64,000 nt of DNA from an uncultured Pseudoxanthomonas sp. (GCA_937975725.1 CALJUL010000107.1:13877-77876); one strand, 5' to 3'. Shown: positions 1-9,524, counted from the first letter of the stretch. The notes: a model not told the origin generated them from the sequence alone. Made by a program: numbers and translations.

Positions 1-12
1 GGCCCAGCTCAT
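1..12 (-). CDS. phaG: Start of PhaG/MrpG antiporter subunit (partial)
   Basis: Only the first four codons (M-S-W-A) lie in the window. The ATG overlaps the phaF stop as ATGA, the same coupling used elsewhere in this operon. A PhaG subunit is expected after PhaF in this operon family, so the call rests on position and overlap rather than on protein similarity. Confidence 0.6.
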
Positions 13-293
13 TCGACGATGTCCCGGCGCAGCACGTACTTGCTCAGCACCACCGTGCCGACGAAGCCCAGCATGGCGATCACCAGCGCGGCCTCGAAGT
101 AGACCGCGGTCCTCAGGTGCATGCCGAACAGCATGAGCTGGGCGATGGCGGCCACGAACAGCGTGTCCAGCGCCAGGATGCGGTCCGGCACGCTCGGCCC
201 GCGCAGCAGGCGGTACAGTGCCAGCAGCATCGCTGCGCCGACCACGTGCATCGCGCCGACGATGGCGTAGGCGACCAGGGCCTGCGGGGTCAC
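9..293 (-). CDS. phaF: K+(Na+)/H+ antiporter subunit F (PhaF/MrpF)
   Basis: A 94-residue inner-membrane protein with three hydrophobic segments and the family stretch around R-G-P-S-x-P-D-R-I-L-A-L-D (residues 31-43), typical of MrpF/PhaF. It is one subunit of the multisubunit cation/proton antiporter used for pH and cation homeostasis. The ATG overlaps the phaE stop by 4 nt (ATGA), so the genes are translationally coupled. Length is normal for the family. Confidence 0.93.
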   Translation of the reverse strand: MTPQALVAYAIVGAMHVVGAAMLLALYRLLRGPSVPDRILALDTLFVAAIAQLMLFGMHLRTAVYFEAALVIAMLGFVGTVVLSKYVLRRDIVE

Positions 294-790
294 GGGAATA
301 TCTCCATCAGCGGCGCCTCGTAGCGGGTCTTGATGTGCCGGATCACCTCGTCCGCGTCCTCCAGGTGCAGCACGTGCACCAGCAGGTGGCGACGATCGTC
401 GGACAGCGCCGACGACACCGTGCCCGGGGTCAGCGTGATGATGCTGGTGAGCGCGGCGATACCGTGGATGTTGCGGATGTCCAGCGGCATCCAGACGAAG
501 CCCGGAGTGATCCGGCGCTCCGGCCCCAGCACCTGCAAGGCCACGGTGACGTTGGAGCGCACGATGTCCAGCGCCAGCACGCCGAGCATGCGCGGCACGC
601 CGCGCAGGCGGCCGATGCGGGCGAATTCGCGGTCCAGCCGCGCCGCGAACGGCGGCACCGCCAGCGCCAGCAGCAGCGCCATCGCCACCTGCCCGGTACT
701 GATCTCGTCGTTCATCAGCAGCCAGAAGCAGAACACCGCCACGCTCAGCGGCGGCGACGGCAACCAGCGCTTGCGCCAGCCCGCGGCCAT
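290..790 (-). CDS. phaE: K+(Na+)/H+ antiporter subunit E (PhaE/MrpE)
   Basis: 166 residues, MrpE family, with two N-terminal membrane segments and a C-terminal cytoplasmic region containing T-L-T-P-G-T-V-S, the most conserved MrpE motif. The ATG at 790 is chosen; a GTG two codons earlier (796) would overlap the phaD stop as GTGA and is equally possible. It lies between phaD and phaF in the antiporter operon. Confidence 0.93.
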   Translation of the reverse strand: MAAGWRKRWLPSPPLSVAVFCFWLLMNDEISTGQVAMALLLALAVPPFAARLDREFARIGRLRGVPRMLGVLALDIVRSNVTVALQVLGPERRITPGFVWMPLDIRNIHGIAALTSIITLTPGTVSSALSDDRRHLLVHVLHLEDADEVIRHIKTRYEAPLMEIFP

Positions 791-792
791 GC

Positions 793-2358
793 TCACGGCT
801 CCCTCTTCGACGGTGCGGCCGCGCGCACCTGCTGCACGTAGTCGCCCGGCGCCAGCAACTGCGCCGCGGTGGCGCGGGTGTAGTCCAGCAGCGGCGCCGC
901 GGCCAGCACCATCGCCACGCCGTAGGCCAGCAGCAGCACCGTGGCGGCGGTTTCCAGCGGCCGCGACGGCGCCGCCGGCAATGCGGCGGCCGGCGTGTAG
1001 GCGGCCAGCTTCTCCGGCGACGCGTCCGGCCAGGGCTCCACCCGCCAGAACAGGCGCGTGCCCGCGCGCGCCAGTCCGACCAGCATCAGGAAGCTGCTGC
1101 CCAGCACCAGCAGCCAGATCCAGAACGTGGCCCCACCCGCCGGCACCGCCTGCAGCAGCACCAGCTTGCCGACGAAGCCCGACAGCGGCGGCAGGCCGGC
1201 CAGCGCCACCGCCGCCAGCAGGAACAGCAGCCCGGGCACGGTGCGGTCGGGCAGCGCCGCCACCAGGTCCTTGCGGTCGCCGGCGCGGCCGCGGCGGCGG
1301 CGGATCAGGTCGGCCAGCAGGAACAGCGCGGCGCCAGCGAAGGTGCTGTGCGCCAGGTAGTACAACCCCGCCCCGACCGTACCGGGGCGCGCCAGCGCGA
1401 ACGCGACGAACAGCGTGGCCGCCGAGCCCAGCACCAGGTACGCCGCCAGCGCGCGCAGCCGCTGCGCCGCCAGCACGCCCAGCGAGGCCAGCACCAGTGT
1501 GGCCGCGCCCAGCGCCAGCAGCGCCGGCCAGGCGAATCCGTCCAGCGGCCCGACCGCGCCGAAGCTCAGCGTGCCCACGCGCAGCACGGCGTACAGGCCC
1601 ACCTTGGTCATCACCGCGAACAACGCCGCCACCGCGGCCGGCGCGTGGGTATAGGTCTGCGGCAGCCACAGGTACATCGGCAGCAACGCCGCCTTGGCGC
1701 AGAACACCACCAGCAGCAGCCCCGCCGCCGCCCGCACCAGCGGCAGGTCCTGCACCGGCACCTGCGCCACCCGCACCGCCAGTTCGGCCATGTTCAACGA
1801 CCCCAGCAGGCCGTACAGCAGGCCCAGCGCGATCAGGAACAGCGTGGAGGCGGCGATGTTGACGGTGACGTAGTGCAGCCCCGCGCGCATGCGCTCGCCG
1901 CGGCCGCCGCTGAGCAGCAGGCCGTAGGACGAGATCAGCAGCACTTCGAAGAAGACGAACAGGTTGAACACGTCGCCGGTGAGGAAGGCGCCGTTCAGGC
2001 CCATCAACTGGAACTGGAAGAAGGCATGGAAGTGCGGCGCACGACGGTCCCAACCGGCGCAGGCGTGCAGCAGGCAGGCCACCGCCAGCAACTGCCCGAC
2101 CAGCAGCATCAGCCCCGACAGCCGGTCCGCCATCAGCACGATGCCCAACCGCGAAGGCCAGTCGCCCAGCAGATAGACCAGGACCTGGCCGTCGGCGGCG
2201 CGCGCCGCGAGCAGCCCGCTGGCCGCCAGCATGACGGCCAGCGACGCCCAGGCCACGATCCGCTGCGGCACCATGCCGAAGCGCCGGTGCTCGAAGAACA
2301 GCGCCAACGCCGCCGCGAACAGCGGCACCAGGATCGGCAGGAGCGGCAGGTGGCTCAT
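793..2358 (-). CDS. phaD: K+(Na+)/H+ antiporter subunit D (PhaD/MrpD)
   Basis: 521 residues, about 14 hydrophobic segments, homologous to the proton-pumping NuoM/NuoN subunits of complex I. The conserved lysine-containing membrane helix around residues 224-240 (A-K-A-A-L-L-P-M-Y-L-W-L-P) and the following T-Y-T-H-A-P segment mark the ion-translocation core. It overlaps phaC by 4 nt (ATGA). Normal length for MrpD. Confidence 0.95.
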   Translation of the reverse strand: MSHLPLLPILVPLFAAALALFFEHRRFGMVPQRIVAWASLAVMLAASGLLAARAADGQVLVYLLGDWPSRLGIVLMADRLSGLMLLVGQLLAVACLLHACAGWDRRAPHFHAFFQFQLMGLNGAFLTGDVFNLFVFFEVLLISSYGLLLSGGRGERMRAGLHYVTVNIAASTLFLIALGLLYGLLGSLNMAELAVRVAQVPVQDLPLVRAAAGLLLVVFCAKAALLPMYLWLPQTYTHAPAAVAALFAVMTKVGLYAVLRVGTLSFGAVGPLDGFAWPALLALGAATLVLASLGVLAAQRLRALAAYLVLGSAATLFVAFALARPGTVGAGLYYLAHSTFAGAALFLLADLIRRRRGRAGDRKDLVAALPDRTVPGLLFLLAAVALAGLPPLSGFVGKLVLLQAVPAGGATFWIWLLVLGSSFLMLVGLARAGTRLFWRVEPWPDASPEKLAAYTPAAALPAAPSRPLETAATVLLLAYGVAMVLAAAPLLDYTRATAAQLLAPGDYVQQVRAAAPSKREP

Positions 2359-2780
2359 GCTTCCCCGCCCTGGCCGTCGTCGTGGCGCGCCGCTTCGCGC
2401 GCTTCCTCGTGGCGGCGCCGTTCGCTGCGCTGGAACTCGCGCTCGGCGCGGCTGCCGTCGACGTGGTCGCTGTCGTTGTCGGCGCGGCTGCGGATCGCCA
2501 GCACGATGCTCACCGCCGTCATCGCGAAGGCGATCACGATGGCCGTCAGCACCAGCGCCTGCGGCAGCGGATCGGTGTGGTGGGCCAGGTCGGCCGGCAC
2601 GCCCGCCCGCAGCACCGGCGGCTTGCCGGCCGTCAGCCCGCCGCCGGCGAAGATCAGCAGGTTGGTCGCATAGGACAGCAACGCCAGCCCCAGAATCACG
2701 TCGAAGCTGCGCGCGCGCAGCAGCAGGTACACGCCCGCCGCGGTGAGGATGCCGATCGCGCTCGCCATCGCCAGTTCCAT
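2355..2780 (-). CDS. phaC: K+(Na+)/H+ antiporter subunit C (PhaC/MrpC)
   Basis: 141 residues with three membrane segments like NuoK, to which MrpC is related; the segment D-P-L-P-Q-A-L-V-L-T-A-I-V-I (about residues 70-83) is the family signature. The last 40 residues are charged and unusually rich in Arg/Glu/His, probably a cytoplasmic tail. It starts 13 nt after phaAB and overlaps phaD by 4 nt. Confidence 0.93.
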   Translation of the reverse strand: MELAMASAIGILTAAGVYLLLRARSFDVILGLALLSYATNLLIFAGGGLTAGKPPVLRAGVPADLAHHTDPLPQALVLTAIVIAFAMTAVSIVLAIRSRADNDSDHVDGSRAEREFQRSERRRHEEAREAARHDDGQGGEA

Positions 2781-2793
2781 CAGGACGCCTCCA

Positions 2794-5625
2794 TCAGCCC
2801 ATCTCCCCGGTGCGGGTGGAACGCGCGCCCGGTTCGATCACGCCCAGGTGCGCCACCCGCGTGCGCGAGGGCTTGATCGTGCCCAGCATCGACAGGATCA
2901 GCATGGCCCCGCCGAACACCACCAGGTAAACGCCGGTGTCGAAGCCCATCGCGCTGGCCAGTGGCACTTCGCCGATCAGCGGCAGGTGCAGGTCCAGGTG
3001 GCCGCTGGTCAGGAACGGTACGCCGAACAGCAGCGAAGCCGTGCCGCTCAACCCGGCCACGATCAGCCCGGCGCCGATGCACCTGATGTAGTCGAAGCCG
3101 AAGCGCGACTCCACCGAGGCCGCGCCCTGGATCACGTACTGGATCAGCAGCGGCACCGCCAGCACCAGTCCGGCGATGAAGCCGCCGCCGGGCGCGTTGT
3201 GGCCGCGCAGGAACAGGAATACGGAGACCGTCAGGGTCAGCGGGAACATGATCTGCGCCAGATCCGCCGGCACCGGCAGCTTCACCGGCGGCCCGGACAT
3301 CACCTTCTCCGGCGCCAGCCGCGCGCGCCGCAGCAGCGCGTGCACGATCAGCGCGGCGATGCCGAACACGGTGATCTCGCCGAAGGTGTCGAAGCCGCGG
3401 AAATCCACCAAGATCACGTTGACCACGTTGCGGCCGTAGGCTTCCGGCAATGAGCGCGCCAGCATTTCGCTGCCGATGCTGTCGCCGCCGCGCGTCATCA
3501 CCGCGTAGGCGAGCGCCGCCACGCCCAGCCCCGCCGCCAGCGCCACCACGATGTCGCGCAGGCGCCGCCGCGGCGCGCGCTCCGGCGGCGAGCGCGGCGG
3601 CAGGTAGTGCAGGCCCAGCAGCAGCAACGCCAGGCTGACCATCTCCACCATCAACTGGGTCAGCGCCAGGTCCGGCGCGGACAGGAACACGAACGCCAGG
3701 CTGACCATCAGCCCGATCCCGCCCATCACGATCAGCGCCAGCAGGCGTTGCCGGTACAGCCGGATCGTGTAGACCGTGCACGCCACCAGCACCAGCCACA
3801 GCATCCAGCCGAGCAACGGCATCGGCTGCGGCGCGCGCCATGGCAGCGCCTCCCCGCCGCCGAGAAACGGCGCCGCGCCCACGGCGAGCGCCGCCAGCAC
3901 CAGCCACAACAGGCTGCGCTGCAGGCTACCGTTGGCCACGCCGTCGGTGAAGCGCCCGGCCAGCGCGTACAGCGCCTCCATGTTCCAGCGGAACACGCGC
4001 CGCCCCAGCGAGCGCCGCACGATGGCATGCAGGTCCAGCAGCCGGCGCAGGCCGAAGTACAGCGCGACACCGCCGGCGATGCCGGCCAGGCTCATCAGCA
4101 GCGGCTTGTTCACCCCGTGCCAGACCGCCAGGCTGTAGTCGGGCATCGACTCGCCCAGGATCGCCGCCGCGCCGGCGTGCAGCACCGGCGCGACCGTCCA
4201 CGCCGGGAACACCCCCACCGCCACGCACAGCACCACCAGCACTTCCACCGGGATCTTCATCCAGCGCGGCGGCTCGTGCGGCTGGGTGTCGATGTCGCGC
4301 GGGCCCCGGCCGAAGAAGGTTTCCATCACGAAGCGCAGGCTGTAGGCCACGCCGAACACGCCGTAGAGCAGCGCCACGATGCTGATGGCGTGGCGCATGC
4401 CGCGATGGGCCTCGATGTCCAGCGCCTCGGCGAAGAACATCTCCTTGGACAGGAAGCCGTTGAGGAGCGGGATGCCCGCCATCGCCAGCGCGGCGGCGAT
4501 CGCCAGCGCGCTGGTCCACGGCAGGCTGCGCCGCAGGTTGCCCAGCCGGCGCATGTCGCGCGTGCCGGTCTCGTGGTCGATGATGCCCGCCGCCATGAAC
4601 AGCGACGCCTTGAAGGTGGCGTGGTTGAGGATGTGGAACACGCCCGCCACCACCGCCATCGGCGTGGACAGGCCGAACAGCAGCGTGATCAGCCCCAGGT
4701 GCGAGATGGTGGAATAGGCCAGCACGCCCTTCAGGTCGTGCTGGAAGATTGCGAACCACGCGCCCAGCAGCAGGGTGATCGCGCCGATGCCGCTGACCAC
4801 GTAGAAGAACGATTCGGTGCCCGCAAGCACCGGGTACAGCCGCGCCAGCAGGAACACGCCGGCCTTCACCATCGTGGCCGAATGCAGGTAGGCCGAGACC
4901 GGCGTGGGCGCCGCCATCGCGTGCGGCAGCCAGAAGTGCAGCGGGAACTGCGCGCTCTTGGTGAACACGCCAGCCAGCACCAGCCCCAGCACCCACGGGT
5001 ACAGCGCGCTGGCGCGGATCGCGTCGCCCGCGGCCAGCACCGCATCCAGTTCGTAGCTGCCCACGATGCGGCCGATCAGCAGCACCCCGCCAAGCAGCGC
5101 CAAGCCACCGGCGCCGGTGATCGCCAGCGCCATGCGCGCGCCTTCGCGCGCGTCCTGCCGGTGCGACCAGAAGCCGATCAACAGGAAGGAACTGATGCTG
5201 GTGAGCTCCCAGAACACCACCAACAGCAACAGGTTGCCGGCCAGCACAACGCCCAGCATGGCGCCCATGAACAGCAGCAGGTAGGCGTAGAAGCGCCGCA
5301 CGCTGTCGCCGGGGCCGAGGTAGTAGTGCGCGTACAGCACCACCAGCGCACCAATCGCCAGCACCAGCCCGGCGAACATCCAGGCCAGCCCGTCCAGGCG
5401 CAGGCTGAAGTCCAGCCCGGCCTGCGGGATCCAGGCATGCTCGGCGCGGACGATCCAGCCCTGCAGCACGCTCGGCGTCATCCATGCCAGCAGCAGCAGG
5501 CCCAGCACGGGCGCCAGGGCCGCCAGCCAGGCGGTCGCGCCGCGCGGAAGCCCACGCGCCAGCGCCACCACCAGCGCCATCGCGAAGGGAAGCGCCAGCA
5601 GGATTTCGAGGAAGGGGACCATCAA
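2794..5625 (-). CDS. phaAB: K+(Na+)/H+ antiporter fused subunit A/B (PhaAB)
   Basis: 943 residues. The N-terminal ~620 residues are a NuoL-like MrpA with many membrane helices, including the ion-path segment F-T-K-S-A-Q-F-P-L-H-F-W-L-P-H (about 222-236). The C-terminal ~140 residues carry an MrpB domain (Ph-R-G-H-N-A-P-G-G-G-F-I-A-G-L). Fusion of A and B is the normal arrangement in proteobacterial Pha systems, in contrast to Bacillus. This is the first gene of the operon; an alternative ATG is one codon downstream. Confidence 0.95.
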   Translation of the reverse strand: MMVPFLEILLALPFAMALVVALARGLPRGATAWLAALAPVLGLLLLAWMTPSVLQGWIVRAEHAWIPQAGLDFSLRLDGLAWMFAGLVLAIGALVVLYAHYYLGPGDSVRRFYAYLLLFMGAMLGVVLAGNLLLLVVFWELTSISSFLLIGFWSHRQDAREGARMALAITGAGGLALLGGVLLIGRIVGSYELDAVLAAGDAIRASALYPWVLGLVLAGVFTKSAQFPLHFWLPHAMAAPTPVSAYLHSATMVKAGVFLLARLYPVLAGTESFFYVVSGIGAITLLLGAWFAIFQHDLKGVLAYSTISHLGLITLLFGLSTPMAVVAGVFHILNHATFKASLFMAAGIIDHETGTRDMRRLGNLRRSLPWTSALAIAAALAMAGIPLLNGFLSKEMFFAEALDIEAHRGMRHAISIVALLYGVFGVAYSLRFVMETFFGRGPRDIDTQPHEPPRWMKIPVEVLVVLCVAVGVFPAWTVAPVLHAGAAAILGESMPDYSLAVWHGVNKPLLMSLAGIAGGVALYFGLRRLLDLHAIVRRSLGRRVFRWNMEALYALAGRFTDGVANGSLQRSLLWLVLAALAVGAAPFLGGGEALPWRAPQPMPLLGWMLWLVLVACTVYTIRLYRQRLLALIVMGGIGLMVSLAFVFLSAPDLALTQLMVEMVSLALLLLGLHYLPPRSPPERAPRRRLRDIVVALAAGLGVAALAYAVMTRGGDSIGSEMLARSLPEAYGRNVVNVILVDFRGFDTFGEITVFGIAALIVHALLRRARLAPEKVMSGPPVKLPVPADLAQIMFPLTLTVSVFLFLRGHNAPGGGFIAGLVLAVPLLIQYVIQGAASVESRFGFDYIRCIGAGLIVAGLSGTASLLFGVPFLTSGHLDLHLPLIGEVPLASAMGFDTGVYLVVFGGAMLILSMLGTIKPSRTRVAHLGVIEPGARSTRTGEMG

Positions 5626-5708
5626 CCGCCTTGCGTTGCAGGGAATGCGCGATTCGCGAGCAAGGGGCCGAGTCTAGCAAACCCGCCCCGCCCCACCTGA
5701 CCGGCGAT

Positions 5709-6659
5709 TCAGGCCAGCAGCACGATCTCCAGCGCGGCCCAGCCGGCGAACGCCGCCAGCAGGATGCCGCCCTCGCCGCGGCTGATGCGCAGGTCGCCGC
5801 GCAGCATCGGGTACAGCACCAGCACGAAGGCGATGGCCGCCGGCAGTTCCAGCCGGACGAAGGATTCGGGCAGCGGCAAGGGCCGGATCGCCGCCATGCC
5901 ACCCACCACGACCAGCAGGTTGAACAGGCTGGAGCCGATGACGTGGCCGGCCACCATGTCGCCCTGCCCGCGCCGCGCCGCCATCACCGCCGCCGCGACC
6001 TCCGGCAGCGCGGTGCCGATGGCCACCGGCAACAGGCCGGTCAGCAGCGGCGACAGCCCCCACTGCGCGCCGATCATCGGCGCGCCCTGCACCACGAAGC
6101 GCGCCCCGTAGTGGAGCAGCGCCACCGCGATGGCGAAGCGCAGCAGGTTCAGCCACAGCACCGTGCGGGTGCCGGCATAGGCCACCACGTCCGCGCGCAC
6201 CGCCTCGCCTTCGCGCCGCCCGCGCGCCAGCACGAAGCCCAGCATCGCCACGAAGCCCAGCAACAGCGCCATGCCCTCGACCCGGGTCACCACACCGTCC
6301 AGCCCGAACACGATCAGCGCCAGCGACGCCAGCGCCAGCAGCACCAGCAGCGGCGACAGCAGCCGCATGCGGATCCACAGCGGCGCCACCAGCGCCGCCA
6401 CGCCCAGCGTCAGCCCCAGGTTGACGATGTTGCTGCCCACCGCGTTGCCCAGCGCCAGGTCCTGCGCGCCCACCACCAGCGCGCGCGCGTTGACCGCCAG
6501 CTCGGGCAGCGACGTGCCGAAGGCGATCAGCAGCAGGCCGGCCACGAACGGCGAGGCGCCCAGCCGCTGCGCCAGGCCCGACGCGCCCTTGACGATGGAA
6601 TCGCCGCCCAGCGCCAGCAGCACCAGGCCCAGCACGAACATTCCCCAGGCTTCCGTCAT
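5709..6659 (-). CDS. Calcium/sodium antiporter, CaCA family (YrbG-like)
   Basis: 316 residues with about ten membrane segments arranged as two inverted halves. Each half has a cation-binding alpha-repeat: G-T-S-L-P-E-L near residue 48-54 with G-N-A-V-G-S-N-I-V-N following, and G-T-A-L-P-E-V with G-H-V-I-G-S-S-L-F-N in the second half. These are diagnostic of K+-dependent Na+/Ca2+ exchanger-type proteins. It lies directly upstream of the antiporter operon on the same strand, so both may serve ion homeostasis. The true exchanged ion is unknown. Confidence 0.9.
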   Translation of the reverse strand: MTEAWGMFVLGLVLLALGGDSIVKGASGLAQRLGASPFVAGLLLIAFGTSLPELAVNARALVVGAQDLALGNAVGSNIVNLGLTLGVAALVAPLWIRMRLLSPLLVLLALASLALIVFGLDGVVTRVEGMALLLGFVAMLGFVLARGRREGEAVRADVVAYAGTRTVLWLNLLRFAIAVALLHYGARFVVQGAPMIGAQWGLSPLLTGLLPVAIGTALPEVAAAVMAARRGQGDMVAGHVIGSSLFNLLVVVGGMAAIRPLPLPESFVRLELPAAIAFVLVLYPMLRGDLRISRGEGGILLAAFAGWAALEIVLLA

Positions 6660-6698
6660 TGCCGCCCCTCCCTCGGTTGGCTCCGATTCTATGCCCGT

Positions 6699-7316
6699 CT
6701 AGCTGCATCCCTCCACGTATTCCACCTGCGGCGCCAGCCCCACCCGCCACGCGGTGACCTTGCCGGCGGCATCGGCCTCGAACACCAGCCGGGTCGGCGC
6801 CACGTCGCCGGCGGCGATGGACAGGTATTGCCCGCCCTGCACGTACTTGTGCGGCGCGGAGACCAGGCCGCTGCCGTAGAGCCTGCGCAGTTCGTCCACG
6901 CTCATGCCGACCTTGCCGCCGCCGGGCGCGGTCTCCTTGTCGGTGCCCACGTCGTAGCGGACGAAGCGGCCGTCCTCCATCATGAAGGCGAAGTCCGCCG
7001 GGCGCGTGATCCACTTCGGCCACAGGTAATGGCAGGTGCTGTCCGCCGCCGGCGCGCCGTTCAATTCACCGCCCCAGGCCGCGCGCGCTTCCTCCACGGT
7101 GCTGCCCAGCTTCATGTCGCCGTAGCCGAGGAAGCTCGCCTGGCTCACCGGGCCGGCCGGTGCAGTAGTGTCGTCCACCGCCGGCGCCGGCTGCGCCGCT
7201 TCGGCCACCGGCGTGCTGGCCGCCGTGCTCAGCGGCGCGTCCTGCGCGGGCGCCGGTTCGCGCTGGCATGCGGGCAGCAGGGCGACCGCCATCAGGATCG
7301 GCAGCATCGGCTTCAT
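6699..7316 (-). CDS. Putative lipoprotein of unknown function
   Basis: 205 residues from the ATG at 7316, preceded by an AGGAAG ribosome site; an upstream in-frame ATG at 7358 would put the signal peptide internally and is rejected. The first ~18 residues are a lipoprotein signal ending in L-P-A-C, followed by an Ala/Pro/Thr-rich linker (to about residue 55). The remaining ~150 residues include G-Y-G-D-M-K-L-G-S-T-V-E-E-A, a pattern seen in conserved small periplasmic proteins of this family. Function not recognised. Confidence 0.75.
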   Translation of the reverse strand: MKPMLPILMAVALLPACQREPAPAQDAPLSTAASTPVAEAAQPAPAVDDTTAPAGPVSQASFLGYGDMKLGSTVEEARAAWGGELNGAPAADSTCHYLWPKWITRPADFAFMMEDGRFVRYDVGTDKETAPGGGKVGMSVDELRRLYGSGLVSAPHKYVQGGQYLSIAAGDVAPTRLVFEADAAGKVTAWRVGLAPQVEYVEGCS

Positions 7317-7766
7317 CGGCTTCCTCCATTGCTTGGCCCCACAGCGTAGCCGGCGCACGTTAATCCGCCGCGAACATCCGGCGTCGCATGCGCGCCCTGC
7401 CGCATGTATCTGGTCCGGGCGCTTGCGCGATTCCGGAGGCGCTCATTCGAGAACGCTACCGTTCGCCAAGGATCGGATGCCCGCCCCGGGTGTCTGCGCG
7501 CGGGCCTGCCGATGCCGTGTGGAAGCGACCATCGCGCACACGCACAAAGATCATCGGCAAGCCGCCCGCTGGAGCATGAGCATGATGCGTACGGCACTGC
7601 GCCAGGCGCGTACCTGCGCGACGGCGATATCCGCTACAGCCACGACGCACTGATGTTCGGTGCGCTGGAAGCGGAAGGACCGGAAACCAAGCATCCTGCA
7701 CGCCAGCACCAGCACGCACGCCTACGCCAAGGACATGCCTTTCCGGCGTCCGCCGCCACGCCGCGC
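7317..7766. other. 450-bp intergenic region, nothing recognised
   Basis: Several overlapping open frames exist here, but all are short, composed of Arg/Ala/Gly-rich shadow translation, and lack a convincing ribosome site. It holds the upstream region of the lipoprotein gene and the region downstream of hmgA. I see no RNA gene or clear terminator. Confidence 0.4.
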
Positions 7767-9071
7767 TCAGTTCCGCGGCGCAGCGAAGTGCTTCTGCAAC
7801 CCCGCCCAGCAGGCCTGGTAGTCGCGCTGCCGGTGCGGCGCTTCCACCGCCTGCCGCGTCGGCCGGATCACCGCGCGCGTCTCGAACATGAAGGCCATGG
7901 TGTCGGCGATGACGTCCGGCCTGGACAGGTCGGCATGCGACGCCTTCTCGAACGTCGCCGCATCCGGCCCGTGTCCGGTCATGCAGTTGTGCAGCGATGC
8001 CCCGCCCGGCGCGAAGCCCTCTGCCTTGGCGTCGTACACGCCATGGACCAGGCCCATGAACTCGCTGGCGATGTTGCGGTGGAACCACGGCGGCCGGAAC
8101 GTGTCCTGCGCCACCAGCCAGCGCGGCGGGAAGATCACGAAGTCCATGTTGCCCACGCCCGGCGTGTCGCTGGGCGAGGTCAGCACCAGGAAGATCGACG
8201 GGTCCGGATGGTCGTAGCTGATTGAGCCGATGGTGTTGAAGCAGCGCAGGTCGTAGCGGTACGGCGCGTAGTTGCCGTGCCAGCCCACCACGTCCAGCGG
8301 CGAATGGCCGATGCCGGCGCGCCACAGATGGCCCTGGAACTTGGCGATCAGTTCGAACTCGCCCTCCACGTCCTCGTAGGCCGCCACCGGCGCCTCGAAA
8401 TCGCGCGGATTGGCCAGTCCGTTGGAACCGATCGGCCCCAGGTCGGGCAGGCGCAGGTACGCGCCGAAGTTCTCGCACACGTAGCCGCGCGCCTGGCCGT
8501 CCGGCAGTTCCACCGCGAAGCGCACGCCGCGCGGGATCACCGCGATCTGCTGCGGCTCCACCTCAACCACGCCGAACTCGGTGGCGATGCGCAGGCGCCC
8601 GAGCTGCGGCACGATCAACAACTCGCCGTCGGCATCGTAGAAATAGCGGCCCTGCATCGACCGGTTGGCTGCATACAGATGGATGCCGACGCCGTGCTGC
8701 GCTTCCGGCGATCCGTTGCCGGCCATCGTGTACAGGCCATCGACGAAATCCGTCGGCGTCTCCGGCAACGGCAGCGGCGACCAGCGCATCTGGTCCGGCG
8801 ACACAGGCCCCGCGCTGAAATCGCTGTGCAGGTGGTGCTGCGCATACGGCGCGAACGGCCCGTGCATCGCCGCCGGGCGGATGCGGTACAACCAACTGCG
8901 CCGGTTCTCCGCGCGCGGCGCGGTGAACGCGGTGCCGCTGAGCTGCTCGGCATACAGCCCGTGCGCCACCCGCTGCGGCGAGTTGCGGCCTTCCGGCAGC
9001 GTGCCGGACACGGCCTCGGTGGCGAAGTGGTTGCCGAAGCCGGTCATGTATCCGTGGTCCGTCTGACTCAT
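7767..9071 (-). CDS. hmgA: Homogentisate 1,2-dioxygenase
   Basis: 434 residues, full length. Non-heme iron enzyme that opens the homogentisate ring to maleylacetoacetate in tyrosine/phenylalanine degradation. The N-terminus (M-T-G-F-G-N-H-F-A-T-E-A) and the iron/active-site region near the C-terminal third (P-P-R-W-L-V, W-F-H-R-N-I-A-S-E-F-M-G-L) are family hallmarks. It follows hppD, which makes its substrate, on the same strand, with a DUF559 gene between them. Confidence 0.97.
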   Translation of the reverse strand: MSQTDHGYMTGFGNHFATEAVSGTLPEGRNSPQRVAHGLYAEQLSGTAFTAPRAENRRSWLYRIRPAAMHGPFAPYAQHHLHSDFSAGPVSPDQMRWSPLPLPETPTDFVDGLYTMAGNGSPEAQHGVGIHLYAANRSMQGRYFYDADGELLIVPQLGRLRIATEFGVVEVEPQQIAVIPRGVRFAVELPDGQARGYVCENFGAYLRLPDLGPIGSNGLANPRDFEAPVAAYEDVEGEFELIAKFQGHLWRAGIGHSPLDVVGWHGNYAPYRYDLRCFNTIGSISYDHPDPSIFLVLTSPSDTPGVGNMDFVIFPPRWLVAQDTFRPPWFHRNIASEFMGLVHGVYDAKAEGFAPGGASLHNCMTGHGPDAATFEKASHADLSRPDVIADTMAFMFETRAVIRPTRQAVEAPHRQRDYQACWAGLQKHFAAPRN

Positions 9072-9084
9072 AGCTCGTCTCGCT

Positions 9085-9132
9085 GCTTAAAGCCCCTCTC
9101 CCGCCGGGAGAGGGGTTGGGGAGAGGGCAGGC
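9085..9132. repeat. Hairpin repeat, left copy flanking the DUF559 gene
   Basis: A 10-bp inverted repeat (CCCCTCTCCC at 9093-9102, GGGAGAGGGG at 9106-9115, 3-nt loop) followed by TTGGGGAGAGGGCAGG. The same sequence occurs in opposite orientation at 9536-9590, so the DUF559 gene sits between inverted copies. The left copy overlaps and encodes the last residues of the DUF559 protein. Elements of this type are dispersed in many proteobacterial genomes. Confidence 0.8.
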
Positions 9133-9524
9133 CGGGGGAGGAAATTCCAGATCGCCTCGACCACCGCGTCCGTGTTGCTCAGCACATCGTTGTCCCAGAA
9201 CCGGACAATCCGCCAGCCTTGGGATTCCAAATAGCGGCTCCTGGCCGCATCAGCCGCTTCGGTATGCTGCGATCCATCCAATTCGATCGCCAGCCTGGCT
9301 TCCACACAGCAGAAGTCGATTACATAGGGTGGAACCGGATGCTGTCGCCGGAACTTGTGCCCCTCCAGCCGTCCGCCACGCAGGTACTGCCACAACCTGC
9401 GCTCCGCATCCGTCATCTCCTTGCGCAACCGCCTGGCATTGTCCCGTGTCCATGTCGGAAGGGGTGGGTTCACCATCTCGGACCTCCTGTCCGCATCTGT
9501 TCCGGCTCCAGCCATGTCAAGCAT
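9087..9524 (-). CDS. DUF559 endonuclease-domain protein (Vsr-like fold)
   Basis: 145 residues from the first ATG; starts at 9515 or 9476 are also possible. The DUF559 core runs from about residue 25 to 132: A-R-x-L-R-K-E-M-T-D-A-E-R-x-L-W near the start, Y-V-I-D-F-C-C with I-E-L-D-G-S-Q-H (catalytic-type Asp/Glu/Gln-His) in the centre and W-R-I-V-R-F-W-D-N-D-V after it. The fold is related to very-short-patch repair nucleases. The C-terminal tail (S-P-T-P-L-P-A-G-E-G-L) is encoded by the flanking hairpin repeat. It interrupts an otherwise two-gene catabolic unit, suggesting insertion as a cassette. Biological role unknown. Confidence 0.85.
   Translation of the reverse strand: MLDMAGAGTDADRRSEMVNPPLPTWTRDNARRLRKEMTDAERRLWQYLRGGRLEGHKFRRQHPVPPYVIDFCCVEARLAIELDGSQHTEAADAARSRYLESQGWRIVRFWDNDVLSNTDAVVEAIWNFLPRPALSPTPLPAGEGL

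Noticed and set aside
3607..5700. Long plus-strand open frame opposite phaAB
   Set aside because: Gln/Arg/His-rich shadow of a GC-rich gene; the minus strand encodes a full antiporter subunit with family motifs.
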